Source of the DNA: Nitrospirae bacterium YQR-1
GTDB taxonomy: Bacteria; Nitrospirota; Thermodesulfovibrionia; Thermodesulfovibrionales; Magnetobacteriaceae
DNA length: 64,000 nucleotides
Reading direction: 5' to 3'
Assembly: GCA_039908095.1 (NCBI GenBank)
Contig: JAMOBJ010000008.1
Location: forward strand, 34,674 to 98,673
The translations under genes and the position numbers were made by a program. The notes below the pieces were generated by a model that searched no databases, was not told where the DNA came from, and worked only from the letters and a program-made list of their open reading frames with translations. This document shows, piece after piece, positions 30,834 to 40,864 of this stretch. Positions within the stretch are counted from its first letter, which is position 1. The number at the start of each line of letters is the position of its first letter.

Positions 30834-32621
30834 CTAAAAACTACCTGTGTTATTAAGAAACTCCAGGAAATCCTTTGATGGTACCGGTCTTGAGAAAAGA
30901 TAACCCTGTGCCTCATCGCATTTAAGTGCCCGCAAAAATTCCAATTGCTCAAGGGTTTCAACACCCTCCGCTGTGACATCAAGCTTAAGGCTGTGAGCCA
31001 TAGCTATTATGGCCGTAGAGATTGCTTCATCATCAGGGTCTGTCGTAATATCTCTCACAAATGATTTATCTATTTTAAGGCGGCATATTGGAAATCTCTT
31101 TAAATAACTCAACGAGGAATACCCCATACCGAAATCATCAATAGCTATATGTATGCCCTTATCTCTGACACTGCGAAGAATCTTTATAGTCCTCTCCGCA
31201 TCCTCCATAACTATGCTCTCAGTCAACTCCAGTTCGAGCAGTTCCGGTCTTAATTGGGTATCAGAGAGAACATCCTCTATTGTTTTTATAAAGTCTTCAG
31301 ATTTGAACTGCCTGGCCGACAGATTTACCGCCATGACAAGAGCAACACCGCCCGCCCTCTGCCACTGTACACTTTCCCTGCAGGCCGTCCTCAATACCCA
31401 CTCCCCTATTGGTATAATTAAGCCTGTCTCTTCAGCAAGAGGAATAAACTCCAGTGGAGATATTAAACCGTATTGGGGGTTTACCCATCGAATTAACGCC
31501 TCAACGGCACACACCTTGCCGGTTGAGAGGTTTATCTTAGGTTGGTAGTAAAGGACAAATTCATCCCTTTCCAAAGCTTTTCTTAAATTGTTTTCAAGTT
31601 TAAGACGCCTCAGAGCTTTTGTGTTCATTTCGGAGTTGAAGAATTGGTAGTTATTCCTACCCTTTTCTTTAGCCTGATACATGGCGATGTCGGAATTTTT
31701 CAAAAGTGTGTCTATGTCATCTCCATCTGTAGGATAAATGCTTATACCGATGCTTGCGCCGACAAAGCATTCATGTCCGTCCAGGTAATAGGGTTCAGAG
31801 ATAGATTCAATGATTTTCTCAGCCACTAAGGCGGCATCCTGCGTTTTTTTTATAAACGGTAAAATGATAACAAACTCATCACCGCCCACGTGGGCTACGG
31901 TGTCGGTGTCTCTGACACAGACAGGAAGTTTCTTAGCGGCTTTTTTCAGAAGTAAATCTCCCATGTCGTGTCCCAGTGTGTCGTTAACGTACTTAAAGCC
32001 GTCAAGGTCTAAAAACAATAGGGCAAACATCTGGTTGTACCTGCGTGAGTGTCCAAGCGTGTGGCTCAATCTGTCATAAAAGAGCGTTCTGTTGGGCAGG
32101 TCTGTGAGGGAGTCGAAATGAGCAAGGTATTGAAGGCGCTGCTCTGCTATTTTTCTTTCTGTAATGTCTATTCCGGTTAATACTATGTATTCAATTCGGC
32201 CCTTATCGTTTAACATGGCAGTGTTTGACCATGCTATCAATCTGTATGAACCACTTTTGCCAACCAGGAAATTCTCAAAACAAAGAGGGTATTGTCCCTC
32301 CAGTATTTTTGCAAAATTTGCCTTAAATTGATTTACATCCTCCTTTTTTACCAAAAAATCCCAGATACATTTTCCATTCAGCTCTTCAGAGCAATACTCT
32401 GTGGTGAGCTCACATGTTTTATTGGAACGTACAAGTGTGCCGTTTATGTCTGAAACCAGCACAAGAGCGCCTACTATGTCTAAAATAGCATCTAATAAAC
32501 TACAGTCTGCACTATTGCCGCTTATAGAAATTGTATCGTCAACACCTTTGGTGCCGATAGTCCCTATCAGCCGACTCATGTTTGCCGCTGTATGGCCGTT
32601 TGTCTCTCTCTCCGGTGACAT
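30834..32621 (-). CDS. PAS-GGDEF-EAL cyclic di-GMP enzyme
   Basis: The 595-residue protein has a PAS domain (about 40-165), GGDEF domain (170-330) with intact GGDEF in HVGGDEFVIILP, and EAL domain (345-590) with AVEALIRW. Both catalytic motifs are intact, so it could both make and break c-di-GMP; dual-domain proteins often use only one activity. No membrane segment is seen. GAGGAG lies seven bases before the ATG. It stands alone between repeat copies. Confidence 0.95.
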   Translation of the reverse strand: MSPERETNGHTAANMSRLIGTIGTKGVDDTISISGNSADCSLLDAILDIVGALVLVSDINGTLVRSNKTCELTTEYCSEELNGKCIWDFLVKKEDVNQFKANFAKILEGQYPLCFENFLVGKSGSYRLIAWSNTAMLNDKGRIEYIVLTGIDITERKIAEQRLQYLAHFDSLTDLPNRTLFYDRLSHTLGHSRRYNQMFALLFLDLDGFKYVNDTLGHDMGDLLLKKAAKKLPVCVRDTDTVAHVGGDEFVIILPFIKKTQDAALVAEKIIESISEPYYLDGHECFVGASIGISIYPTDGDDIDTLLKNSDIAMYQAKEKGRNNYQFFNSEMNTKALRRLKLENNLRKALERDEFVLYYQPKINLSTGKVCAVEALIRWVNPQYGLISPLEFIPLAEETGLIIPIGEWVLRTACRESVQWQRAGGVALVMAVNLSARQFKSEDFIKTIEDVLSDTQLRPELLELELTESIVMEDAERTIKILRSVRDKGIHIAIDDFGMGYSSLSYLKRFPICRLKIDKSFVRDITTDPDDEAISTAIIAMAHSLKLDVTAEGVETLEQLEFLRALKCDEAQGYLFSRPVPSKDFLEFLNNTGSF

Positions 32622-32663
32622 CTGTACTCCTCTTTTAATCCTATAAAATCACGTTACCGCCTG

Positions 32664-32832
32664 ATACCAAGCTGCATTCATTCGTCTAATACCAAGTTGC
32701 ATTCATTCGATTAACTTTGTTGGCATCGTCACAAGTTCCGGGGCGTACTCTCCCCTAATGGGGAATCCCCTGTAAGGGGAGGCGTCGCCGGCTCTCAGCC
32801 GCCTTGCTATACTTCTAATTGCAGCTTGGTAT
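32664..32832 (+). repeat. Dispersed repeat with nested left ends
   Basis: Two left ends occur in tandem, ATACCAAGCTGCATTCATTCG at 32664 and ATACCAAGTTGCATTCATTCG at 32689, followed by one interior with CTCCCCTAATGGGG and CCCCTGTAAGGGG stems and one right end GCAGCTTGGTAT. This suggests insertion into, or recombination with, an older copy. It occupies most of the 332-base gap before the FlaG-like gene's 3' end. Confidence 0.85.
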
Positions 32833-32953
32833 GATAACACAGTAAAAATATTATAACAAAAAAACACAGTTTTGTTTCTGTTTAAATGAAATAAAAAAAA
32901 GACAGCCGGAGAGTCTGCAGGGAATATTACGATGCCGTTAGCGGCTTAATATA

Positions 32954-33403
32954 TCAGGCTGTTGTATGGAATAGATTGTTTGTTAGTTCCCTGAGAGTCT
33001 CAGACATTTTAATGTAATCCTCCGGCGGTATCTGCCTGACAACATTACCCTTTGAATCTTCCACCTTGATTACGACATTTTTTTTGTCATCTACAGCAAA
33101 ATACGCCTTACCTTTGGTATCCGGCAAGGCATGTGTCTGTTCTTTGTCATTTTCACTATTGCCGCTTTCAGCTTGCTTTGCTATTGTTAAGGCATCCTCT
33201 GAATCTTTGATATTTCCGGTGGCGGCCATAAGCTTACTCTCAGTGGTTTCCCCGGCATCAAGCGGGCTGTTGTCGTTACCACGCATTATGGTAACTTTAT
33301 CCGTTTCCGGAGTCTTTTGGCGGTTCTGCGCTTTCTCAGTCCCTCTGTCACCTGCAGGGTGAGAAAAAACCGGTATGTTGGTACTAAATTTCCTTATCTC
33401 CAT
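32954..33403 (-). CDS. flaG: FlaG-like flagellar protein
   Basis: The 149-residue protein ends in the FlaG family pattern: FAVDDKKNVVIKVEDSKG then VVRQIPPEDYIKMSE. The N-terminal half is polar and low in complexity. FlaG proteins affect flagellar filament length; the molecular role is not well settled. The ATG at 33403 is preferred over an upstream GTG at 33481 because the extra residues look non-native and AGGGA lies upstream. Other flagellar genes are not in this window. Confidence 0.8.
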   Translation of the reverse strand: MEIRKFSTNIPVFSHPAGDRGTEKAQNRQKTPETDKVTIMRGNDNSPLDAGETTESKLMAATGNIKDSEDALTIAKQAESGNSENDKEQTHALPDTKGKAYFAVDDKKNVVIKVEDSKGNVVRQIPPEDYIKMSETLRELTNNLFHTTA

Positions 33404-33446
33404 CGTTGCCGTCCCTGACAAAAAGGCTATTTTTACACACAACTGC

Positions 33447-33503
33447 GGCGTCCACGGGCACCTAACCAGTAACTGCTCCACATGATATCACCATGTGGAC
33501 GCC
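33447..33503 (-). promoter_or_regulatory. Overlapping hairpins upstream of the FlaG-like gene
   Basis: GGCGTCCAC and GTGGACGCC (9 bp, perfect) bracket a smaller perfect hairpin CCACATG/CATGTGG at 33478-33498. The two share the CCAC/GTGG bases, so they cannot form together. The site lies about 45-100 bases before the flaG start on the transcript. Confidence 0.35.
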
Positions 33504-33525
33504 TGCCCCTTGCCTACATAGCCTG

Positions 33526-33882
33526 TTATCCTGAAATTGAAGACTGCACGCTCTGAGCTGTCTTTTCAGGTTTCTTAGCGGGTGTCGCTGCATTTGCCTG
33601 AGCGTTCCTCGCCTCTTTAGATAGATTTACAACCGCTGCTCCGCCGGCTGCCTCCGTTGCTGAGCTTTCTTCCTTGCCGGATTGCACCTTAGTGCCTGCA
33701 TTTGCCGCCTTTGCCGCATTTGAGATGTTTACAACCGCCGCAGCGTTAGCCTTCTGCGAATTCTGGTCTTTTTCGCTTTTTAACTCTTCCTGACGCTTGG
33801 TCTCTTGTGCCGCTTGCCCTGAAGCATTTACTTTGCTCTGTGTTACTCCTACCGTCTGATTACCCACATTATTTACTGCCAT
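33526..33882 (-). CDS. Ala-rich low-complexity protein next to flaG
   Basis: The 118-residue protein is rich in Ala, Asn, Gln and Lys. It has two related segments, AAVVNISNAAKAANA and AAVVNLSKEARNAQANA; the V-N-L-S-x-x-A pattern recalls short motifs in flagellar regulatory proteins such as FlgM, but this is weak. The ATG at 33882 has a strong GGGGGGTGA site seven bases upstream. Placement beside flaG suggests a motility link. I do not recognise the family. Confidence 0.6.
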   Translation of the reverse strand: MAVNNVGNQTVGVTQSKVNASGQAAQETKRQEELKSEKDQNSQKANAAAVVNISNAAKAANAGTKVQSGKEESSATEAAGGAAVVNLSKEARNAQANAATPAKKPEKTAQSVQSSISG

Positions 33883-33969
33883 TTTACTCACCCCCCTTGC
33901 CGTTACTATGCTTATCATTTCTCTTATCGGTTAAATTTTTTGAAACTTTAACCTGATTAAAAAATTTTT

Positions 33970-34725
33970 TTAATCATCACCTGCGTTATGAATTAGTATT
34001 GCCACTCCCATGTTTTTTCTTGTCTCATCGGTTATTGAAATAGCGCTGAAGTCTATCTTGTGTTGCAGCCCCTTTTTATTAGTTAGTAAGCTGTTTTTTG
34101 AAATAACCATGCCCTCCTGGAGAACTTTCTTTACAGGCTCCTCAGGTGCTACATTGAAAATCCAGGATATATCCCCCCCTATCGCCTCTTTCATAGTCCA
34201 GCCGGTTATTGAGGAGGCCTCGGCATTCATAAACGTGACTGTGCCGTTTATGTCCGTAGTTATAAGGGCTGCCGACATGAGTTTCAGTGTTGCCAGCAGC
34301 CAGTTTTCACTAGCCTTTAATTTTCTCTCAAGGTTGTGCTTATATACTGCTATTTCGATACCGATTAAAAGCTCCCTCTGTTCAAATGGTTTAAGAATGT
34401 AGCCGTAAGGTTCTGTTATTTTGGCCCGTCTCAGCGTATCGTTGTCCGAGTATGCAGTAAGAAATATCACCGGTATGTCAAAAGAGCTGCGAATTTTTTC
34501 GGCTGTCTCCACTCCGTCCATGTCGCCCTTCAACACAATGTCCATGAGCACAAGGTCGGGGTCAAGCTCATCGGCTCTCCTCAGAGCATCAGCCCCTGTT
34601 GAGACAACATCTACAACCTCGTAACCGAGATCTTTCAACCGGTCGCATATGTTCATGGCTACAATACTTTCGTCCTCCACAACCAGAATCTTAGAATGTG
34701 AAAAACTATCGAGATTATCAAGCAT
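33970..34725 (-). CDS. Response regulator with C-terminal PAS domain
   Basis: The 251-residue protein has a receiver domain (ILVVEDESIVAMNI, phospho-Asp in LVLMDIVLKG) and a PAS domain from about residue 140 (LITTDINGTVTFMN). It has no DNA-binding or enzymatic output. It follows the REC-kinase gene after 28 bases, so it is likely the last member of the two-component operon. It may act as a phosphate sink or a signal-tuned adaptor. Confidence 0.9.
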   Translation of the reverse strand: MLDNLDSFSHSKILVVEDESIVAMNICDRLKDLGYEVVDVVSTGADALRRADELDPDLVLMDIVLKGDMDGVETAEKIRSSFDIPVIFLTAYSDNDTLRRAKITEPYGYILKPFEQRELLIGIEIAVYKHNLERKLKASENWLLATLKLMSAALITTDINGTVTFMNAEASSITGWTMKEAIGGDISWIFNVAPEEPVKKVLQEGMVISKNSLLTNKKGLQHKIDFSAISITDETRKNMGVAILIHNAGDD

Positions 34726-34753
34726 TGTCTGTCTCCTCTTTCTTTTGAATCAT

Positions 34754-35965
34754 CTATCTCCTCTTATCATATTTTAATTCCTTAAATTTTATCAAATATT
34801 TAGCTCCGGCACATCCATCGTAATCTATGAAGCCCTCCAACTGATCCACCACAAGGGCATAAACAAGCCTCAGACCCAGGGACTTGACACTTTTAAAGTC
34901 ATACCCCTGTGGCAGCCCCACACCATTGTCTGCTATTGTCAGAGAGTAGTAATCATCAGGAGACCTCTTCAGATAAACACTAAGAAGTCCTTCTCTGCCG
35001 TCGCTGAAGGCATACTTAAGTGAATTTGATACAAGCTCATTTATTATTAACCCGCACGGCACAGCCGTATCCACCCCTATGGAAATATCATCTATATCGG
35101 TATCCAGAGATATGACGGAGGCGCTTAGATTATACGACTGGTACAGATGATTCAGCAGGCTTGGAACATACCTTGAAAAGTTTATAATGGAAAGGTCCTC
35201 GGACTGGTATAATTTCTCATGTATTAAGGCCATGGTTTTAAGGCGGTTCTGGCTGTCTTTAAACATCTCCAGAAGTTCCCTGCTCTCTATGTACTTTGAC
35301 TGTAAATCAAGCAGGGATGACACTATCTGCAGGTTATTTTTTACCCTGTGGTGGACTTCTTTAAGGAGAACTTCTTTTTCCCTGAGTGAGTGGCTGATTT
35401 TCTCCTCCGCCTTTGTTCGTTCATCAATTTCAATTCGGAGTTTTTCATTGGTCTGTTGCAGCTCCGAGGTGCGCTTTTTCACAAGCTCTTCCAGATGGTA
35501 CCGGTACTTGCGGAGCTCCTCCTCCATCTTAGTACGCACACTTAGCTCTCTTTTTAGGTTTTGTTCAACCTGTTTCAGAGATATGGAGTGTTTCACAAGC
35601 CCCTTAAGCTCATAGAGGTTAAACGGCTTATGTAAAAAGGCTCCGATTCCCAGCTCAAAGCACCTCTGCATGTCCTCATCACTGCCGTGGCCGGTAAGAA
35701 CGATTACCGACGCAGGGTCTTCAGGGGTAAGCTGCAAATATTCTAAAAACTCTATACCATCCATAACAGGCATCTTTAAGTCGAGAATTACCAGTATGGG
35801 TTTAATTTTATAGAATAACCTGAGACCCTCCTTGCCGTTTTTTGCCGAGTGGATTTGATATCCGGAATCTTTTAAATGTCTCTTAATAGCCTCTACAACA
35901 ACCTGTTCGTCATCCAGCACCAGAATCCTGACTCCCTCCGGTTCAGTTGTATTTATTTCAGCCAT
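34754..35965 (-). CDS. REC-HisKA_2 histidine kinase
   Basis: The 403-residue cytoplasmic protein has an N-terminal receiver ([24 protein letters not shown]), a coiled coil (about 140-200) and a HisKA_2 kinase with [15 protein letters not shown] and the HATPase box [13 protein letters not shown]. The ATG at 35965 lies seven bases past the stop of the upstream kinase; an upstream TTG gives a longer form. It can both receive phosphate and phosphorylate a partner, so it may bridge the upstream PAS kinase and the REC-PAS protein downstream. Confidence 0.92.
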   Translation of the reverse strand: MAEINTTEPEGVRILVLDDEQVVVEAIKRHLKDSGYQIHSAKNGKEGLRLFYKIKPILVILDLKMPVMDGIEFLEYLQLTPEDPASVIVLTGHGSDEDMQRCFELGIGAFLHKPFNLYELKGLVKHSISLKQVEQNLKRELSVRTKMEEELRKYRYHLEELVKKRTSELQQTNEKLRIEIDERTKAEEKISHSLREKEVLLKEVHHRVKNNLQIVSSLLDLQSKYIESRELLEMFKDSQNRLKTMALIHEKLYQSEDLSIINFSRYVPSLLNHLYQSYNLSASVISLDTDIDDISIGVDTAVPCGLIINELVSNSLKYAFSDGREGLLSVYLKRSPDDYYSLTIADNGVGLPQGYDFKSVKSLGLRLVYALVVDQLEGFIDYDGCAGAKYLIKFKELKYDKRR

Positions 35966-35972
35966 GGGTGTT

Positions 35973-38513
35973 TTACCTTCCAACAGTTTCCTCAACCGCA
36001 GGGATTTTAATGGTAAAAACCGTTCCCTTGTTTTTTACGGAATCGCATGTGATTGTTCCGTTGTGTTCGCTTATTATTCCATAGACTATGGAAAGGCCCA
36101 GGCCTGTGCCTTTACCTACCTCCTTAGTGGTAAAAAAGGGTTCAAAGATTTTATCCAGATTCTCGGCATCTATGCCCGTTGCATTATCGGAAATTTTGGT
36201 AACCACCCATTTACGGTCTTCTGAAAGGAATATGTTGACTTTGATGGAAGCATTAGCGGCATTTTTAGGGAAAGCATCCATGGCATTTTGTAGAAGATTG
36301 ATAAAAACCTGTTCAAGCTGGTTTGCGCTGCCCATTACATAGGACAGCTCACTTTCTACAACTCTCTGAAGTTTAATGTTTTTAAGGCGTATTCTCTCGC
36401 CCATAAGCAGCATGGTGTTGTAGAGTACAGTTTCAATGTTTACCGGCGTCAGCTCAAGGTCGTCCCTGCGGCCAAAGGTTCTGAGGTGCTGGATTATATC
36501 AACGATTCTTCCAACCTGTTTGTAGGCTGTGGCAGCGTCCTTTTGGATTTCCTTTTCGTCAAGCCGCTGTTTTCTTATATCCAGCAGCAAGCCCTGAATA
36601 AAGCTGCTTATGTATGTCAGGGGTTGATTTATTTCGTGGGCTATGCCTGTAGCAATCTCTCCGAGGGTTGCCATCTTTGAGGCTGCCAGCATTTTTAACT
36701 GTATTCGCTGGGTTTCATCCTCAAGTTTTTTTATCTCCGTCATGTCGTGGAGCACAATAATGGTTTCATCACTTTTTTTGCCTAATCTGGAGAGGTTTAC
36801 CAGGGCGGGAATGGTCTGTCCGGTTTTTGTCTTAACGGACATAAACACGTCCTTTGCCTTTTCCTGTATTTGTACCTCCTGTATGACAGACTCCAGATCT
36901 TCCGTGAAAATGCTTTTTATATTTTTTCCGACGAGTTCCTTTTCCTTGTACCCCAGCATAAGACAAGCGGCAGAGTTAACCCGTCTGATTGTAAAAGTGG
37001 CATTTATAACAAACAGAGCGTCGGTAAGGGAGGTGAGGACACTTTCTAAGTATGAGGCAGCATGGTAGAGTTGGGCTGTACGTTCCTTTACCCTGAGCTC
37101 TAAGTCGTCATTGAGGCGTTTAAGAGTATCCTCAGCTTTTTTTATTTCCGTTAGATCGTGGAAAATCCCGCGTGCAGCGGAGGGCTTTCCTTGCTCGTAA
37201 CTATAGCTTACACTTCCGAGAACCGATATATGGCGGCCTTGTTTTGTAATAAACACTGTTTCAAACTTATTTGCGTGCCCTGTGGTCAGAATCTCGTGAA
37301 GTACACTTTCGTATTCCCTGAGGTAATCAGGATGAATTATTTCCGACATGTTAAGAGTTTGGACTTCCGCCGCATCATAACCGAGGGTTTGCAGCCATGA
37401 GAGGTTGACGTATTTAAAGCTGCCTTCCATGTCAACAATCAGAATCATATCGTAGGCGTTATCAAAGAAATCGGCAAGTTGTTCTTTATTTTTTCTGAGA
37501 GCCTCCTCGGCAAGTTTTCTTTCCGTTATATCCGTTATGAGGCCGTCATAGGCTATGAGGGTGCCCTCTTTGCTGTGCCGTGGCACAGGGGTGTTTCTGA
37601 CCCATCGGATAGTGCCGTCTTTGTGAACGATTCTGTGTTCTACGGATTGAACCTGCTCACCTCTTAGCACTTTTTCAGCCATAGTGGAAGCCCAGTGGCG
37701 GTCCTCGGGGTGTATCATCTGATACCACAGAAACGGATCCCGCCGATAGTCCTCGGAAGTGTATCCGGTTACGGCAACACAGCCCGGCCCGTGGGCTGTG
37801 GATACTGCACGCCCATCAACAACATCCACAGTGTATATGTAATCGGTGGTGGCATTTAGCAGACGTTTGTAGCGGTTCTCACTGAGTTTCAGAGCCTCAT
37901 CGGCACGGCGATGTTCGGTTATATCTGAAATAAGACCGTCATAGGCAATAAGTGTACCGTCTTTACTGTGGCGTGGGACTATGGTGTTTCTAACCCACCG
38001 GACTGTACCGTCTTTGTTGATTATCCGGTGCTCTATGGAGGGGATTGTCTCTCCGTTGAGGACTCGTCTGTTTGTCTCCATGACTGTGTGGCGGTCCTCA
38101 GGATGTATCATCTGATACCACAAAAACGGGTCCCTCTCATACTCCTCGGTCGTATAGCCGGTTACGGCAATACAGCCCGGCCCGTGAGTGGTTGACACCG
38201 CCGCCCCTGCCTGCACCTCTACGGTGTAAATATAATCAGTAATTGCACCGACTATACTCTTGTAGCGGGCCTCACTTAATATTAAAGCCTCTTCTATTAA
38301 TTTACGTTCGGCTATCTCCTGGTGAAGTTTTTTATTTATGTTATCCAGCTCTACAGTGCGCTGATAGACCCGCTCCTGAAGGTCTATATTGCTCTCAAAC
38401 AGAGACGTTATGTTGCTTTCAACGCGGTCTTTCAGGGATTTCCTGAGGTTTTCCACAAATGAGAGCTTATTCCGTATTGTCTTTATTTTGTCATCCAACT
38501 CTTCACTTATCAT
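35973..38513 (-). CDS. Soluble multi-PAS histidine kinase
   Basis: The 846-residue protein begins with a coiled-coil segment (1-75), then four PAS domains (about 80-200, 210-325, 335-450 and 485-590), a HisKA box [15 protein letters not shown] and an HATPase with DNATGID and [16 protein letters not shown]1 and PAS2 are recent duplicates sharing THGPGC or AHGPGC, AVTGYT and [13 protein letters not shown], with a 393-base period. No membrane segments are seen, so it should sense an internal signal such as a small ligand or redox state. GGAGTT precedes the ATG. First gene of a three-gene operon. Confidence 0.94.
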   Translation of the reverse strand: MISEELDDKIKTIRNKLSFVENLRKSLKDRVESNITSLFESNIDLQERVYQRTVELDNINKKLHQEIAERKLIEEALILSEARYKSIVGAITDYIYTVEVQAGAAVSTTHGPGCIAVTGYTTEEYERDPFLWYQMIHPEDRHTVMETNRRVLNGETIPSIEHRIINKDGTVRWVRNTIVPRHSKDGTLIAYDGLISDITEHRRADEALKLSENRYKRLLNATTDYIYTVDVVDGRAVSTAHGPGCVAVTGYTSEDYRRDPFLWYQMIHPEDRHWASTMAEKVLRGEQVQSVEHRIVHKDGTIRWVRNTPVPRHSKEGTLIAYDGLITDITERKLAEEALRKNKEQLADFFDNAYDMILIVDMEGSFKYVNLSWLQTLGYDAAEVQTLNMSEIIHPDYLREYESVLHEILTTGHANKFETVFITKQGRHISVLGSVSYSYEQGKPSAARGIFHDLTEIKKAEDTLKRLNDDLELRVKERTAQLYHAASYLESVLTSLTDALFVINATFTIRRVNSAACLMLGYKEKELVGKNIKSIFTEDLESVIQEVQIQEKAKDVFMSVKTKTGQTIPALVNLSRLGKKSDETIIVLHDMTEIKKLEDETQRIQLKMLAASKMATLGEIATGIAHEINQPLTYISSFIQGLLLDIRKQRLDEKEIQKDAATAYKQVGRIVDIIQHLRTFGRRDDLELTPVNIETVLYNTMLLMGERIRLKNIKLQRVVESELSYVMGSANQLEQVFINLLQNAMDAFPKNAANASIKVNIFLSEDRKWVVTKISDNATGIDAENLDKIFEPFFTTKEVGKGTGLGLSIVYGIISEHNGTITCDSVKNKGTVFTIKIPAVEETVGR

Positions 38514-38713
38514 GTTATAAAACTCCGTTGTTGAGGTCCGTTAAGTCATGTTAAATTATAGCACATGTAAAGTTTTTTTACCGTGCGTTAAAACACCGAT
38601 TTATTAGAACATACCGCAATAATTTTGCTCTTGCCCTTTTGGCAGGAATATTCTATATTATACTCTTAACAGGAAACATTTAGTACTATAGCAGAGAAAG
38701 CGAGGGTTAAAAA

Positions 38714-39970
38714 TTGCATTACTTTACTTACAAAGATGGCCGCCTACATGCAGAGGACGTCCCGGTTGAGACGTTGGCGGCAGCTTATGGAACTCCCCTG
38801 TATGTTTATAGCTATAAAACGCTGCTGAGGCATTTTAAGGCATATGATGAATCTTTTAAGGATTTTCCACATATAATTTGCTTTGCCCTTAAGGCAAATT
38901 CCAATGCAGCAATTCTTAAGCTCTTTGCCAAAGAGGGCGGCGGGGCGGATATTGTCTCAGGGGGCGAGTTATTCCGTGCCAGAGGGGCCGGGATTTCCCC
39001 GGAAAAAATCGTCTATGCCGGAGTAGGCAAAAAAGAAGATGAAATAGCGTATGCCCTAAATGAAAACATCTTAATGTTTAATGTGGAATCCGAACAGGAG
39101 CTTGCCGTAATTGACAGGGTTGCCTCCCACCTGGGTAAGCGTGCAAGGGTGGCACTGCGAATAAACCCTGACATTAACCCTCAGACACATCCCTACATAT
39201 CGACAGGGTTAAAGAAAAACAAGTTTGGAATTCCATATGAGGGCGCCCTTGAGTTTTATAAACTGGCGTCTAAACTTAAAAACATAGAGATTGTGGGTAT
39301 CCACAAACATATCGGCTCTCAGATTATTAATATAACACCGTTTCTTGATGCGCTAAACAGGATAGTGGTTCTTATAGACCAACTGAAAGCAGCAGGGATA
39401 GGCATTAAATATCTTGATATAGGGGGCGGCCTTGGTATTCAGTACCTGGATGAGGTACCGCCGCATCCTGAGGACCTGGCCAAAAAGGTGATCCCAATTG
39501 TTGCCGGACGGGATATTACCATTATCATGGAGCCCGGACGCACACTTGTCGGAAACGCAGGGATTCTCTTAACGAAAGTGTTATATGTTAAAAAAGGCGC
39601 CGACAGGGATTTTGTAATTGTAGATACCGGCATGAACGACCTTATGAGACCCGCCATGTACGGCGCTTATCATCACATCATGCCGGTAAAAAAAACGAAA
39701 CGAAAAAACGTATTTGCCGATATAGTGGGCCCTATATGCGAATCCAGTGATTTTGTGGGTAAAGACAGGGAAATTCCGGGTTTTGAGCCCGGCGAGCTTG
39801 CCGCTGTTATGAGTGCCGGGGCCTACGGCTCCTCCATGAGTTCCAACTACAACAGCAGACCCAGGGCCGCCGAGGTTATGGTAAAAGACAATCAACCCTA
39901 CCTTATACGCCAAAGGGAAACATATGAGGACATTATCCGCGGTGAGAATATCCCGGACTTTTTAAAATAA
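38714..39970 (+). CDS. lysA: Diaminopimelate decarboxylase
   Basis: LysA removes CO2 from meso-diaminopimelate to make lysine, using PLP. The 418-residue enzyme has the PLP lysine in FALKANSN, the GGGLG phosphate-binding segment and CESSDF with a conserved Cys. The start is a TTG at 38714, giving MHYFTYKDGRLHAEDVP, which matches the family N-terminus; GAGGG lies upstream. It heads the run lysA-dapF-dapA. Confidence 0.95.
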   Translation: MHYFTYKDGRLHAEDVPVETLAAAYGTPLYVYSYKTLLRHFKAYDESFKDFPHIICFALKANSNAAILKLFAKEGGGADIVSGGELFRARGAGISPEKIVYAGVGKKEDEIAYALNENILMFNVESEQELAVIDRVASHLGKRARVALRINPDINPQTHPYISTGLKKNKFGIPYEGALEFYKLASKLKNIEIVGIHKHIGSQIINITPFLDALNRIVVLIDQLKAAGIGIKYLDIGGGLGIQYLDEVPPHPEDLAKKVIPIVAGRDITIIMEPGRTLVGNAGILLTKVLYVKKGADRDFVIVDTGMNDLMRPAMYGAYHHIMPVKKTKRKNVFADIVGPICESSDFVGKDREIPGFEPGELAAVMSAGAYGSSMSSNYNSRPRAAEVMVKDNQPYLIRQRETYEDIIRGENIPDFLK

Positions 39971-39988
39971 AATTATGGTGTGCTGAGT

Positions 39989-40849
39989 ATGAAAGTTAAA
40001 TTTACAAAAATGCACGGGCTCGGGAATGATTTCGTGCTGTTTGATTTAATAGCCGATACGCAGCTTCATAATATCCCACATCTGCAATGGAGCACCTTAG
40101 CAAAGAAGCTATGCAACAGACACTTTGGCATAGGTGCAGACCAAATCCTTCTACTTTCTAAAGCAGACAATGCCGGCTTTTCTATGCAGATTTTTAATGC
40201 CGACGGCTCGGAGATTGAGATGTGCGGAAACGGCATCAGATGTCTTGCAAAGTATATATGGGATGAAGGTCATTCAAACGCTGAGATGCTAAGTATTAAA
40301 ACCCTTGCCGGGATCATAAGGCCGCTGAAAGCCGGCGGGCTTGTCATCGTTGATATGGGAGCGCCTGAGCTTGACGGTAGGAAGATTCCTGTTAATATGG
40401 ACGGCAATATTGTTGACTACCCGCTTGAGGGCAACGATATGGTGTTTAATATAACCTGCGTATCCATGGGTAACCCGCACGCCGTTATTTTTGTTGATAA
40501 TGTGGACTCCTATCCGGTTGAGTCAGTGGGCCGTTCAATAGAGACTAACAAGTTTTTCCCAAAACGAACCAATGTTGAATTTATAGAGGTGCTAAACAGA
40601 GGTGAGATAAAAATGCGGGTGTGGGAGCGCGGCTCGGGGGAAACACTTGCATGCGGTACAGGGGCATGTGCATCAGTTGTAGCCGCCGCCCATAAAAGAT
40701 TAACAGACAGAAAAGTAAGAGTACACTTAAAGGGCGGCGATCTGGACATATCGTGGTGTGACAATAATATTGTCCAGATGACAGGCCCTGCCGTCACCGT
40801 CTTTACAGGTGAGATTGATATTGAAATATTGGAATTTATTGATAAATAA
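39989..40849 (+). CDS. dapF: Diaminopimelate epimerase
   Basis: DapF converts LL- to meso-diaminopimelate, for lysine and for peptidoglycan, without a cofactor. The two catalytic cysteines are in EMCGNGIRC and LACGTGACAS. The 286-residue length fits. The ATG at 39989 gives MKVKFTKMHGLGNDF, the normal start; a GTG at 39980 would add three residues. Confidence 0.96.
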   Translation: MKVKFTKMHGLGNDFVLFDLIADTQLHNIPHLQWSTLAKKLCNRHFGIGADQILLLSKADNAGFSMQIFNADGSEIEMCGNGIRCLAKYIWDEGHSNAEMLSIKTLAGIIRPLKAGGLVIVDMGAPELDGRKIPVNMDGNIVDYPLEGNDMVFNITCVSMGNPHAVIFVDNVDSYPVESVGRSIETNKFFPKRTNVEFIEVLNRGEIKMRVWERGSGETLACGTGACASVVAAAHKRLTDRKVRVHLKGGDLDISWCDNNIVQMTGPAVTVFTGEIDIEILEFIDK

Positions 40850-40864
40850 CAGGAGGAAATGGGT

